Positions 8,084 to 17,536 of a DNA stretch of 64,000 nucleotides are shown piece after piece; the first letter of the stretch is position 1, and the number at the start of each line of letters is the position of its first letter. The stretch spans positions 186,001 through 250,000 of the forward strand of contig NZ_JBFAZX010000001.1 in assembly GCF_040689395.1 (NCBI RefSeq), given 5' to 3'. Below the pieces are notes generated by a model, which worked only from the letters and a program-made list of their open reading frames with translations, was not told where the DNA came from and searched no databases. The stretch is from Dactylosporangium sp040689395 (lineage in GTDB: Bacteria; Actinomycetota; Actinomycetes; Mycobacteriales; Micromonosporaceae). A program made the translations under genes and the position numbers.

Positions 8084-8830
8084 GTGATCGACAGGCGGGC
8101 CGTGCGGGCCGAGGTGCTGCTCGTGCTCGGCGTGTCGCTGGGGAGCTCGGCGATCTACGCGATCCTCAACATCGTCAACCGACTCACGTACGTCAAGCCG
8201 CTGTCCGAGCAGACCGCCACGCTCAACCCGACCGTCGTGGTCGACCGCCCATGGCTCGACCTGCTCTACCAGCTCGCCGGGATCGGGATCGGCGTGGTGC
8301 CGGCGCTGCTCGCCGTACACCTGCTGCGCCGCGCCCACGACCCGCTGGACATCGGCCTCGACGCCTCGCGGCCCGTCTCCGACCTGGGCCGAGGCGCGGC
8401 GCTGGCGGCGCTGATCGGCCTGCCCGGGCTCGGCCTGGTCTGGGCGGCTCGGCAGCTCGGCATCAGCGCCCAGATCGTGCCCGAGGCCCTCGGCACGCAC
8501 TGGTGGTCGGTCCCGGTGCTGATCCTCTCGGCCGTGGAGAACGGTGTGCTCGAGGAGATCGTCATGGTCGGCTACCTGCTGACCCGGCTGCGCGACCTGG
8601 GCTGGGGGGCGTGGCCGGCCATCGTCGTGAGCGCCGTCATTCGCGGCTCGTACCACCTCTACCAGGGCTTCGGCGGCTTCATCGGCAACGTCGTGATGGG
8701 GCTGGTCTTCGGGTACTTCTTCCGGCGCACCGGGCGGGTCATGCCGCTCGTCGTCGCGCACTCGATCCTCGACATCGTCTCGTTCGTCGGATACGCGCTG
8801 CTCAAGGATCATCTCGGATTCCTGAAATAG
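8084..8830 (+). CDS. CPBP-family intramembrane protease
   Basis: The 248-residue polytopic protein has about seven hydrophobic helices. The CPBP (Abi/CAAX-protease-like) motifs are in the second half: Glu-Glu in VLEEIVMVGYL, His in GSYHLYQGFGG, and a final His in VVAHSILDIV. Together these are the expected metal or catalytic residues of membrane-embedded CAAX-type endopeptidases. The usual Arg after EExxx is not seen at the normal place, so activity is not certain. The start is GTG at 8084. Family members in bacteria act in surface-protein processing, bacteriocin immunity or stress. Nothing nearby identifies a substrate. Confidence 0.82.
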   Translation: MIDRRAVRAEVLLVLGVSLGSSAIYAILNIVNRLTYVKPLSEQTATLNPTVVVDRPWLDLLYQLAGIGIGVVPALLAVHLLRRAHDPLDIGLDASRPVSDLGRGAALAALIGLPGLGLVWAARQLGISAQIVPEALGTHWWSVPVLILSAVENGVLEEIVMVGYLLTRLRDLGWGAWPAIVVSAVIRGSYHLYQGFGGFIGNVVMGLVFGYFFRRTGRVMPLVVAHSILDIVSFVGYALLKDHLGFLK

Positions 8831-8899
8831 AGCAAATCCGGATAACTACCCTAGCGACGTGCGTCGCGCTCTGGTCATGATCGAGTTCGTAGCGATATG

Positions 8900-10228
8900 T
8901 CAGCGTTGGGTGTTGCGGTAGAACCGCATCGCGCGCGCCGCGAGTTGTTCGGTGCTGCGCGCGGCCGTGACATAGCCCACGACCGCTCCGGCGCCCGGGA
9001 CGACGCGCCGCGCGAGCCGGGCCGTCGCGGCCCGCACGATCCCGGCGCCGACCACCCGGGCCAGCGGTACCGTCATGCGCGCGGCGCTGGCCTGCGGGTT
9101 CGCCCGCCGGGCGCCGTCGACCTGGACCGCGCGCACCGCCGCCCCGGCGGTCTCGACCGTGCCATGGACGCGTTGCAGGACCAGCAGTTCGGCCGCACGC
9201 CGCCGGTCCTCGGGGTCATGGCCGTACGCGGCGGCCAGGTGTAGCACCAGCTGTGCCTGTAGCCAGCCGAGGCCGGCCGCCTCGACGATGAGCCCGGCCG
9301 ACCCCGCGAGGCCGGCCGCGAAGCCCTGCCGACGCGCCCGCCGGACGAACTCGCGGGTAATGGCCCGCGACACAGCGTCGCCGTTCGCTTCCGGATAGGT
9401 GACCTGGTACCACTCGACGCGCCGGCGCGCCCCACCCCCGAGCCGCTCGACGGCCGCGAGCGCGAGCACCTCTGGAAGGAATGCCGGCCTGACGGCTACC
9501 GGGATATCGGTGGGTTCAGGTGACTCAACCGTTTTGTCTGGTTGTGCGCTGTGTGAATCACCGGACAATCTGCCACCCGCGGACGGCGCGGCGGCCGCAA
9601 CGACGGGCTCTGGCTTCGGCCCGGTGACCGCCACGACATCTTCGAAAGCCAGCTGAGTGACGTTCGCCACTATGGCCGACTTCGTTGCGGTCGCCTTCTT
9701 CGCGGCACCGGCCTTCTTGGCGGTGGCCTTCCTCACTACGCCCCTCGTCTCGGTGCCCTCCGTCTGCACCGGAGTGGCCTTCTTCGCGGGAGTCGCCTTC
9801 TTGGCCGGGGTCGTCTTCTTGGTCGGGATGGCCTTCTTCGCGGCGGGCGTCTTCTTGACCGGGGCGGCCATGACCGGTGGTACCTCGTCGGGTTCCGGCC
9901 GCTGGTCCGGCGCCTTCGCGGGCTGCTTCAGCTGCTCCGCAGGTTGTGTGGGCTGCTGTGCTGACTGCGTCGAACGCTCTGGGGGCGGGCCGGTGCGGAA
10001 CGGGGTGGACGCCACCGTGGGCTGGGCCGGCGCGAACGGGGTCGTCGGCGGGTGGGGCGGCACCTGCGGCACGTCGTCGGCCGACGCGTCCTGCGGGGGT
10101 GGCTCGAACCGCAGCGCCGTGTCGCCGAGCGCTTCGGCTCGGGTGGGGCTGGCCTTCGGCGGTACCGATTCCGGGCTTGTGGATTTTCTCGCTTTCCGCC
10201 GCTCCGGCGGAGTCGCGTCCTCTCCCAT
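8900..10228 (-). CDS. EcsC-like protein with histone-like Lys/Ala/Pro-rich N-terminal tail
   Basis: The C-terminal 180 or so residues (ALAAVERLGGGARRRVEWY onward) have the helical, Ala/Gly-rich pattern of EcsC-type proteins. The N-terminal 260 residues are disordered: a Pro/Gln-rich section, then KK-x-TPAKKA-type repeats at about residues 120-190, like histone H1 or mycobacterial HU tails. The ATG at 10228 (MGEDATPPERRK) gives 442 residues; a start at 10261 is possible. I see no strong Shine-Dalgarno for either. The tail could bind nucleic acid or acidic polymer; this is inference. The tail composition is unusual for an EcsC protein. Confidence 0.7.
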   Translation of the reverse strand: MGEDATPPERRKARKSTSPESVPPKASPTRAEALGDTALRFEPPPQDASADDVPQVPPHPPTTPFAPAQPTVASTPFRTGPPPERSTQSAQQPTQPAEQLKQPAKAPDQRPEPDEVPPVMAAPVKKTPAAKKAIPTKKTTPAKKATPAKKATPVQTEGTETRGVVRKATAKKAGAAKKATATKSAIVANVTQLAFEDVVAVTGPKPEPVVAAAAPSAGGRLSGDSHSAQPDKTVESPEPTDIPVAVRPAFLPEVLALAAVERLGGGARRRVEWYQVTYPEANGDAVSRAITREFVRRARRQGFAAGLAGSAGLIVEAAGLGWLQAQLVLHLAAAYGHDPEDRRRAAELLVLQRVHGTVETAGAAVRAVQVDGARRANPQASAARMTVPLARVVGAGIVRAATARLARRVVPGAGAVVGYVTAARSTEQLAARAMRFYRNTQR

Positions 10229-10379
10229 TTCACGAGCGTAATGGCCAATGGCCCTGAGCACCCGTTCTGCGCGGGTCGAGTCCGGCGCCCCGCGGCGTGC
10301 CTAGGGGGTGTACCCGCTTTGCCGGTCGCCGTGGGCGGCCTGTATCCTCGGACGGCGGTCCCCGGTGACGGGGGCTGCT

Positions 10380-10470
10380 GGAGGCTTCGCCTAGTTCGGT
10401 CTATGGCGCCGCACTGCTAATGCGGTTTGGGTCTTAAAGCCCATCCCGGGTTCGAATCCCGGAGCCTCCG
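10380..10470 (+). tRNA. tRNA-Ser(GCT)
   Basis: GGAGGCT pairs with AGCCTCC as acceptor stem, with discriminator G at 10470. The anticodon arm is CCGCA-CTGCTAA-TGCGG, with anticodon GCT at 10416-10418. The long variable arm (TTTGGGTCTTAAAGCCC) is the class II feature of tRNA-Ser, and the T arm is CCGGGTTCGAATCCCGG. CCA is not encoded. The length is 91 nt. Confidence 0.97.
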
Positions 10471-10506
10471 CGCAAAACCTGGTGTGTACACTAGGCCAAG
10501 CACCAA

Positions 10507-10579
10507 GCGCCCGTAGCTCAACGGATAGAGCATCTGACTACGGATCAGAAGGTTAGGGGTTCGAGTCCCTTCGGGCGCA
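10507..10579 (+). tRNA. tRNA-Arg(ACG)
   Basis: Acceptor GCGCCCG pairs with CGGGCGC, discriminator A. The anticodon arm is TCTGA-CTACGGA-TCAGA with anticodon ACG, expected to be deaminated to ICG. The T arm GGGGTTCGAGTCCC is canonical. The length is 73 nt. It follows the tRNA-Ser by 36 bases in the same direction. Confidence 0.97.
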
Positions 10580-10587
10580 CAACATCA

Positions 10588-10627
10588 AGAGGCGGTTGAC
10601 CTGCGGAAACGCAGATCAACCGCCTCT
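10588..10627 (+). terminator. Long GNRA-capped hairpin after the tRNA pair
   Basis: AGAGGCGGTTGACCTGCG pairs with CGCAGATCAACCGCCTCT, 18 bp with one mismatch, closed by a GAAA tetraloop. It begins nine bases after the tRNA-Arg 3' end and probably ends the tRNA transcript. The following 10628-10983 contains no gene that I can support, only a 14-bp palindrome GGCGCCATGGCGCC at 10747-10760 inside a longer imperfect inverted repeat. Confidence 0.8.
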
Positions 10628-10983
10628 CGCGTTTCGTCCACTGTGGACCTGTTGTGTTCCGAAAGGGATCCGCTGTTTCGCAACGGTTCAGGTCGGGGCG
10701 TGCTGGTGGGGATCCGTTCGTGCCGTTTGGTCTGAATCTTGGACAGGGCGCCATGGCGCCAGCCAAGATCAAGCAAGGTCCCCGGATCGTGATCCAGGCC
10801 GGCGCCGACCGTCTTCAGTGAAGATCATCTGCCGGGTCGCATCGCCGTGCGGACGCCCGCGACAGCGCCGGCCGTCCGGGCTGTTGGCTCCATCGCGTCA
10901 GCCGCACCCCAGTCCCCGCACCCTGGCTGGGGCACCACCGCCAAGCCGACCCCCGTCCGGGCCCCTCACCGCAGCCGGCCGGT

Positions 10984-11504
10984 TCAGTTGTCCGCGGATC
11001 GGCGCGACGGGTGGGGCTGCGACGGCTCTGGCATGGCCAGCTCGGCCGAGGCGTTCGCGTGGTCGGCGTCGGCGAGAAGCTGGGCGAGCCGGGCGTAGCT
11101 GTCGCCTCCATAGCCCGCCGCGGCGGCCCGGCAGATCACACCGGCGTTGTTGTCGAGCACGTCGAGCCGGTGGTACTTCTCCAGCACCTCGGCGGCCAGC
11201 CGGCGCACTTCCGCCAGGCTCGACATGTCGGCCGTCAGGAGGTCCACCTCGGCGCCGGGCGCCCGATGCCGGATCTCCCTGACGGCCGCTCGCCCCCGCT
11301 CGGCGTCGCGCCCGACGACGACCACGCTTCCGCCCCGACGGTCGCGACCGCCGCCGCCCGCGTCCATGCCTCGCCGACGACGTTCATCCGCCGCACCGAG
11401 GCGACGAAGGCCAACCAGGCCGACCGGCCGGACACCTTGCCGGCCAGCGCCGACGCGAATACGACCACCAGCACCGCTCGGCCTGCCACCTCGACGTACT
11501 GCAC
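10984..11504 (-). pseudogene. Chimeric remnant: MauE-like N-terminus joined out of frame to a short-chain dehydrogenase fragment
   Basis: Reading leftwards from 11504, MQYVEVAGRAVLVVVFASAL and the following 40 residues resemble the first membrane helices of MauE/DoxX-type proteins. From about 11330 the likeness shifts to another frame with VVVVGRDAERGRAAV, then a typical SDR stretch ending LDNNAGV. That jumps to a short unrelated tail and stops at 10984. Neither part is complete and the two are out of frame, so this looks like the product of deletions in two neighbouring genes. The remaining bases to the next gene (11505-11696) show no gene. Confidence 0.6.
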
Positions 11505-11696
11505 GATCGAAACCTAGCCTCCGTTGCCTGCTCGCGACAACCCCCGCCGACAATTCCGCACAAGAATCGACATTGGAGCATGCCGATGGTTCCAATTTAT
11601 CGACATTATCGTGGCCGGGACAAAGGCGAATTTCTTACATCGAATTCCTTCCTCTAGACTGCTGCGGTCGGGGAAGCGTGACGAACGGGGGTTCGG

Positions 11697-14432
11697 GTGC
11701 GGGGATTCATCCTGGCTGGTATCAGGCGGCGGGTCGGGCGGTCACTGGCGTTGCTGGCGGGCATGCTGCTCGCGTCGACCGGTTTCACCGTCCTGACCGG
11801 CGCCACCACGACGTCTCGGCTGCAGGTCGAAGGGGTGGTGGAAAGTGCCGGCCGGCCGGCGTATGACCTGTTGATTCGGCCGCGGGGGGCCCGCAGTGCC
11901 GAGGAGGACGCCGGCCGCGTGGTGCGGGCCAATGCGCTGTCCGGTCTGTACGGTGGGCTCACCGAGGATGACCTGCGGATGGTGGCGGGCACGCCGGGGG
12001 TTGAGGTGGCCGCGCCGATCGCGATGATGGGTTACGCGAACGCGGATTTCCGCACCGAGTTCGACCTCACCAGCGTGGTCGACCGAGGCCGTGACCGGCA
12101 GGTCATCCGGGTCGATCCGACGTATCTGGCGGAACGGGGACTCAGCTCGGCTCGTGGTCTGCCCTCGTATCTTTACGTGACCACGCATCCGTTGCTCTTT
12201 CCCGATCTGAAGCCGCCGGGGCCGCCGCAGGACATGACCTACGGGGGTCTGCACGCGCCCAAGAACTCCTGCGGTGGAGACTTCGCCGCCGCCCTGGAAG
12301 CGCAGCCGGACGGCTCGTACACCGCCGTTTGCCGGTACCTGCGAAATTCGTTCGAAGCCGGCGCCACCGATCTCAGCGAAGCGCACCTGACCACGCTGCG
12401 GCTGCTGCCGGACGGCCGGTTCCAGAGTCGTGCCACCTCGATCGAGGAGCGGGCCCTCATCGCCCTGGGTTGGAGCATGCCGTTGCTGCTGGCCGCGATC
12501 GATCCAGTGGCAGAGGATCGGCTGGTTGGGCTGCGCGGGGCGGTCACCAGCGGTGCCTATCCGTCGCCGGGTGACGGGGCGAAGGTCGACAGGGGGGCTA
12601 TGATCCTCCCGACGCTGGCCGCCGAGCGGCCGCCGGTCGAGGGCGCGATGCGCATCGACTATTCCCGGGTCGACCTCGACGCGTTGCCGGTCGCCGGCAC
12701 GGGACCGGAGCTGGACGACCTCCTGGGTCGCGCCCCGCATCACCCGCTGGGCCACGACGAGCACGACGCCGCGACGGCATACCAACGCGCCGGGACGGGG
12801 CCGGTCGCCGAGCTGGAGAATATGATCCGCACCGGCCCGGTGCAGTACTCGACCGGTCCGGGCGGCGTGCTGCGACCGGTGGGCGCGCCGGCCGATCTGA
12901 GTGTCTACCAGGACTCGAATGTGCGGGGCAGTATGGTGTCCTGGCAGGTGGGTGACGTGTCGTTCCGGCCGACCAGACTGCTGACACATCCGGACAAGAA
13001 CGTGCACCCCGAGGTCGTGGCGGTCGGCACGTATGACGCGAGTCGGCTGACCCGCTTCGATGATCTCACTCGGGTGCCGTTGGAGACCTACGAGCAGACC
13101 CCGGCCGTTGGCGCCGACAAGCGGAGCGTGGACCTGCTCGGCGGGAAGGCCCTCAGCCCGGGCGGTAACCCGGCCGGCTACCTGCTCTCCCCGCCGGCGT
13201 TCCTGACCACCCTGACCGCCGCCAAGCAGTACCTGGGGGGCTCCACGGATCTGATCTCGGCGATCCGGGTGCGGGTCGAGGGCGTCGACCACTACAGCAA
13301 GGTCAACGCGGAGCGGGTCCGGTTGGTCGCCGAACGGATCGCCGCCGCCGGGCTGGACGTGGACATCACCTTCGGTGCGTCGCTGATGCCGCAGACCGTC
13401 GAGCTGCCGGCGGGCGCCTTCGGCCGCCCAACGCTGGCCCTCAACGAGAGCTGGGTCCGCAAGGGGGTTTCCAGCAGCGTGGAGCAGGCCGCGGACCGCA
13501 AGAGTCTCGTGCTGTTCGTCCTGGTCCTGGTGGTCTGCGCGTTGTTCGTGGCGAACGCGGTCACCGCCGCGGTCCGTTCCCGCACCGCCGAACTCGCCAT
13601 CCTGGCCTGCCTGGGCTGGCCGGGCCGGCGGATCGGGGCGGCGATTCTCGGCGAGGTCGCGGCGCTCGGCCTGGCCGCCGGCCTGGCCAGTCTCGCCCTC
13701 GCCAAACCGGCGGGCGCCGCCCTCGGCGTGCAGACCAGCTGGTCGCGGGCGCTGCTCGCGGTGCCGGTCGCGCTCGGTCTGTCGCTACTGGCCGGACTGG
13801 TCCCGGCTTGGCGGGCGGCCCGCACACCCCCGGCCGACCTGCTGCAACCACTGCGCACCAGCCGGCCCCGCGGCCGGCGCCCCCGCACCGTCCTCGGCCT
13901 CGGCCTGGCCGGGCTGGTCCAAGTGCCCGGTCGCACCCTGCTGGCGGTCGGGGCGCTGACCGTGGGCGTGGCCGCGCTCACCACGCTCGCCGCGGTCACG
14001 TTCGCCTTCCACGGCACGATCGTCGGCACCGCGCTGGGTGATGCGGTCTCGTTCACCGCCCGCCGGGTCGACGTCATGGCCGTCCTGGTCACCGTCGCGC
14101 TCAGCGCACTCGCCGTGGCCGACGTGCTCTACCTCAACATCCGCGACCGCGCCGCCGAACTGGCCACCCTGCGGGCCACCGGCTGGCCCGACGCCGCCCT
14201 GATCCGGCTCGTCGTCGCCGAAGGCGGCGGCATCGGCCTGCTCGGCGGAATCACCGGCGCCGGGATCGGCCTGCTGGCCGCGGGCCTGCTGGCCGGCGGC
14301 GTCAGCGGCCCGCTGGCGGCCACCGCGATCGCCGCGGCCGCCGCAGGCATCCTGGTCGCCATGCTCGCGGCGCTGGCCCCGGCCCTGCTCATCCGGCGGC
14401 TGCCCACCGCCGCGCTACTCACCGAGGAGTAA
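11697..14432 (+). CDS. FtsX-like ABC transporter permease
   Basis: The 911-residue product has an N-terminal membrane helix after RRRVGRSLALLAG, a large extracytoplasmic domain (about 40-600), and then three helices of an FtsX core (SLVLFVLVLVVCALFVANAV onward). A second FtsX-like core lies at the C-terminus, including the conserved RDRAAELATLRATGWP stretch. This two-core layout is the usual actinobacterial MacB/FtsX-type exporter or signalling permease. The start is GTG at 11697. It is followed two bases later by its ATPase, so the two genes form one unit. Substrate unknown; lipid, peptide or antimicrobial export are options known for the family. Confidence 0.87.
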   Translation: MRGFILAGIRRRVGRSLALLAGMLLASTGFTVLTGATTTSRLQVEGVVESAGRPAYDLLIRPRGARSAEEDAGRVVRANALSGLYGGLTEDDLRMVAGTPGVEVAAPIAMMGYANADFRTEFDLTSVVDRGRDRQVIRVDPTYLAERGLSSARGLPSYLYVTTHPLLFPDLKPPGPPQDMTYGGLHAPKNSCGGDFAAALEAQPDGSYTAVCRYLRNSFEAGATDLSEAHLTTLRLLPDGRFQSRATSIEERALIALGWSMPLLLAAIDPVAEDRLVGLRGAVTSGAYPSPGDGAKVDRGAMILPTLAAERPPVEGAMRIDYSRVDLDALPVAGTGPELDDLLGRAPHHPLGHDEHDAATAYQRAGTGPVAELENMIRTGPVQYSTGPGGVLRPVGAPADLSVYQDSNVRGSMVSWQVGDVSFRPTRLLTHPDKNVHPEVVAVGTYDASRLTRFDDLTRVPLETYEQTPAVGADKRSVDLLGGKALSPGGNPAGYLLSPPAFLTTLTAAKQYLGGSTDLISAIRVRVEGVDHYSKVNAERVRLVAERIAAAGLDVDITFGASLMPQTVELPAGAFGRPTLALNESWVRKGVSSSVEQAADRKSLVLFVLVLVVCALFVANAVTAAVRSRTAELAILACLGWPGRRIGAAILGEVAALGLAAGLASLALAKPAGAALGVQTSWSRALLAVPVALGLSLLAGLVPAWRAARTPPADLLQPLRTSRPRGRRPRTVLGLGLAGLVQVPGRTLLAVGALTVGVAALTTLAAVTFAFHGTIVGTALGDAVSFTARRVDVMAVLVTVALSALAVADVLYLNIRDRAAELATLRATGWPDAALIRLVVAEGGGIGLLGGITGAGIGLLAAGLLAGGVSGPLAATAIAAAAAGILVAMLAALAPALLIRRLPTAALLTEE

Positions 14433-14434
14433 TA

Positions 14435-15112
<678 letters not shown>

Positions 15113-15211
15113 GGCAGCTGCTCCGGTCCGGTGGTGCGAGGCAGCCGTGCGGGAACAGCCGGGTCCGGGCGGGCAGTGCCGGCGCGGGCCGGCAACAGCT
15201 GTCTTGGCGGG

Positions 15212-15322
15212 TCAGGGCAGCTGCGGGTACACCATGCGCAGGTCGAGGGCGAGGACTGACTTGGCGCCGGTGGCGGCGTCGGCGACGAGGATCTCCAGGT
15301 CGCCGCGGGCGACGCCGTGAGC
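15212..15322 (-). pseudogene. C-terminal fragment of an unidentified gene
   Basis: Read leftwards, this stretch encodes GDLEILVADAATGAKSVLAL and then DLRMVYPQLP before a TGA at 15212. It has the codon pattern of a real actinobacterial gene end but no start and no continuation upstream. I do not recognise the parent protein. It abuts the CHAT/TPR remnant, which runs the other way. Confidence 0.35.
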
Positions 15323-15345
15323 ACCGTGGTCGCGACGAACGCGGG

Positions 15346-16179
15346 GTCGAGACCGATCTGGCCCCCAGCCTCGGCGAGGAGATCCGGGCCGACGTCGAGA
15401 AGGCGCTCGCCAATCTCAAATCGTTGCCAGGCGAGCTACGCGAACAGCCCCCAGATCCCTGCTGCTGAACGGATACGCCCGCATGCTGCGCGCCAGTGTT
15501 AACTTCGACGGCGCAGGCCTCGCACATGCGATCACACTGCTACGCCGTGCCGTTACCCTCGCCCGCCGCAACAGCGACCCGGCGTTGCCTGCCTTCGAGG
15601 ATCGCCTGGCCTGCGCGTTGATCGCGACCGGACAGGGCGATGCTGCGGCAGAGGCGGTCCAGATACTGGAGCACATCAGCAGCCGAACCGCTTCTGGATC
15701 CGTCCACCGGCTGGGTCTGCTGGTCAGCCTCGCCGCCGCCCGCGCCCAGGCGTGACGGACGGTCCGGGATCCGGCTACCGTGCCGGTCGTACGGCTGGCA
15801 TACGTCGAGGCTGTCGATGCCACCATGACGGCGATGCCGTTTGTCGCGTTGCAGACGCTGACCCAGTGGGCTGGCTGGGCCTTCGACCGAGGTGCTCGCG
15901 ACGAGGGTGCCCTGATCTACGCCGCAGTGATCCGCCTGGTGTCCCGGTTGGTGTCGGCCGAGACCAGCCGGCAGCACAAAGAGCAGATCGTCCGCCCGCT
16001 ACCAGAGGTCGCCACCCACCGCCGCGGCCAGTTTGGCCGGTGCAGGGTTGCCAGATGTAGCCGCCCGGTGCCTGGAGTTGGGCCGCGCTGTGCTCTTCGC
16101 CGACGCCTTGGATGACGATCCAACTGGAGATCTACCCGAGCCTGAACTGTCGGCACCACCGCAGTTCCGGCGAAGCTGA
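15346..16179 (+). pseudogene. Degraded CHAT/TPR-type protein gene
   Basis: Several frames carry pieces that line up in order. The first piece is LGEEIRADVEKALANLKSLP, ending in a stop near 15470. The second is TPR-like (AITLLRRAVTLARRNSDPAL and ALIATGQGDAAAEAVQILEH), ending in a stop at 15755. The third is WAGWAFDRGARDEGALIYAA followed by RLVSAETSRQHKEQIVRPLP, resembling the helix region before CHAT domains. A frameshift near 16015 moves to CLELGRAVLFADALDDDP, with a stop at 16179. The CHAT protease domain itself is gone. CHAT/TPR proteins are caspase-like and often defence-associated; this copy cannot be functional. The bases 16180-16536 show nothing else. Confidence 0.55.
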
Positions 16180-16536
16180 CGTTCGTCCTGGTAACGCCGA
16201 AACGGCGGAGAAACGCCATGCGCGACCAGAACACGACTCACCCCGGCAGCCGCGCCGCACGCGTCCATCCGCGCTCCAAGTGACCTGAGGCGCCCTGTCG
16301 CCGAAGGCGATTGCGAAGGGCTCCTCAGTGGACGGACAATCCACCAGATTTCCGATGCACTCGGGCCTACCGAACGAAGCCGATCAAGGCTCTGACCAGG
16401 AACGTCGACCTGTTGGACTAGTTGAGTCGGCCTGGAGCGCGGTATCAGTGTTGCCGCTGGTCCGTTTCTCCAGGCACCTCCACAGGCCGGGCTCTATCGG
16501 GGTCGGTGACGGCGGGTCCGACGGTTCACGCCGCTC

Positions 16537-16870
16537 GTCTCGGCCCGCCGCGACGCCGCCACGGCACGGTGGTTCTTCCGCCAGGCGTTGAGGGTGAGAC
16601 CCACCGAGGTGGTCACCGATGCGGTATCGGTTACCCAGCTTGTCCTCGACGACCTGGTCCATCGGCGTGGCACAGCGTCGGACGCTACGCCAACTGAAGC
16701 ACCGGCTCAGACCCATGCGCGAACTCCGCAGCGACCGAACAGCACAGGCGATCATCGCCGGACACGCCTTCATCCAGGACCTCCGCCGCGGCCACCACGA
16801 ATTCGGGCTCGACGCACCATCCGGGCTCCGTGTCGCCGCAGCGTTCACCGAACTCGCCACCACCATCTGA
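16537..16870 (+). pseudogene. IS6-family transposase C-terminal remnant
   Basis: VSARRDAATARWFFRQALR followed by VRPTEVVTDA is in one frame. After a frameshift near 16680 comes LKHRLRPMRELRSDRT, then AQAIIAGHAFIQDLRRGHHE and a stop at 16870. These blocks match the order and spacing of the DDE core end in IS6-type transposases. The N-terminal half and the ends of the element are missing. It lies 56 bases left of the duplicated flavohemoglobin segment and may have taken part in that rearrangement. Confidence 0.65.
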
Positions 16871-16926
16871 GCGAGCCAGGCGAATCAGAGTCACCGCGTC
16901 ACCCGATCAAACAATTCAGCGGCGCC

Positions 16927-17406
16927 TGCGATTCTTTTCGGCTCATGGCGCGTTTAGTACGGGACGGTCAGTCGGGTTCGCCCGCGGCCGGCGTGTACGC
17001 CCCTCGACGTAAACGGTGATCCGGCGCGGACGCCTGCCGCGCACGGTCGCATCACCGCGCCAGCGGAGTCGCACAGCCAGTGCGACGCCGCCCTTTTGCG
17101 CGTCATGTCCAGACCATGTCCAGACCATGTCCAGGCCCTGACACCGGCGCGTCGCGTGGAATATCGGCCTTGGACACGCCTAGTCGCACATCCAGTGCGA
17201 TGCGTGGTCATCGCAGGTGGTGACGCTGATTCGTGGACGGCGCCTACGTTGACCGCGAAGGGCACCGATGAGCAATCTGTCGCGATTACTGAAGGAGAGT
17301 TGGTTCCTCGTCGAGGAGCGGCAGGACAAGCTCGCCAGCTACTTCTACGCGCGCATGTTCCTCGACAACGCCCAGCTGCGGGACCTGTTTCCGGTGCAGA
17401 TGGACG
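16927..17406 (+). repeat. Right copy of the ~475-bp direct repeat
   Basis: This copies 6576-7047 in the same orientation. It adds a local triplication, CATGTCCAGAC-type units at about 17103-17133, where the left copy has a single diverged unit. Both palindromic sites are kept, at 17068-17086 and 17183-17201. Similarity stops abruptly after ATGGACG. Confidence 0.9.
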
Positions 17407-17423
17407 GTCATTTGTCGCTTTGA
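17268..17423 (+). pseudogene. Truncated flavohemoglobin copy (51 codons)
   Basis: The reading frame starts MSNLSRLLKESWFLVEERQD and matches the first 46 residues of the complete gene at 6909 with only a few changes. It then runs into unrelated sequence (GHLSL) and stops at 17421-17423. The start codon, GAAGGG and the upstream promoter region are intact, so it may be transcribed, but a 51-residue globin fragment lacks the proximal His and both reductase domains. Confidence 0.85.
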
Positions 17424-17536
17424 ACGTTAAGAATTTTGCGGTACACGATTACATTGCACCACTCGTTTGGGGATCGAGGCAGGTACAACGAGGCCTGTGT
17501 GGATCCTGGTGCCGACCAGGAAGTTGAGGCTGCTGC

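Noticed and set aside
10747..10760. 14-bp palindrome GGCGCCATGGCGCC within a longer imperfect inverted repeat
   Set aside because: It has no gene or promoter context; chance palindromes of this base composition are expected in high-GC DNA. It is noted only under the tRNA terminator.
10545..10772. Minus-strand frame ending in a RPKGLEPLTF-type peptide
   Set aside because: The C-terminal part is the reverse complement of tRNA-Arg and its terminator hairpin. This is a familiar annotation artefact and not a gene.
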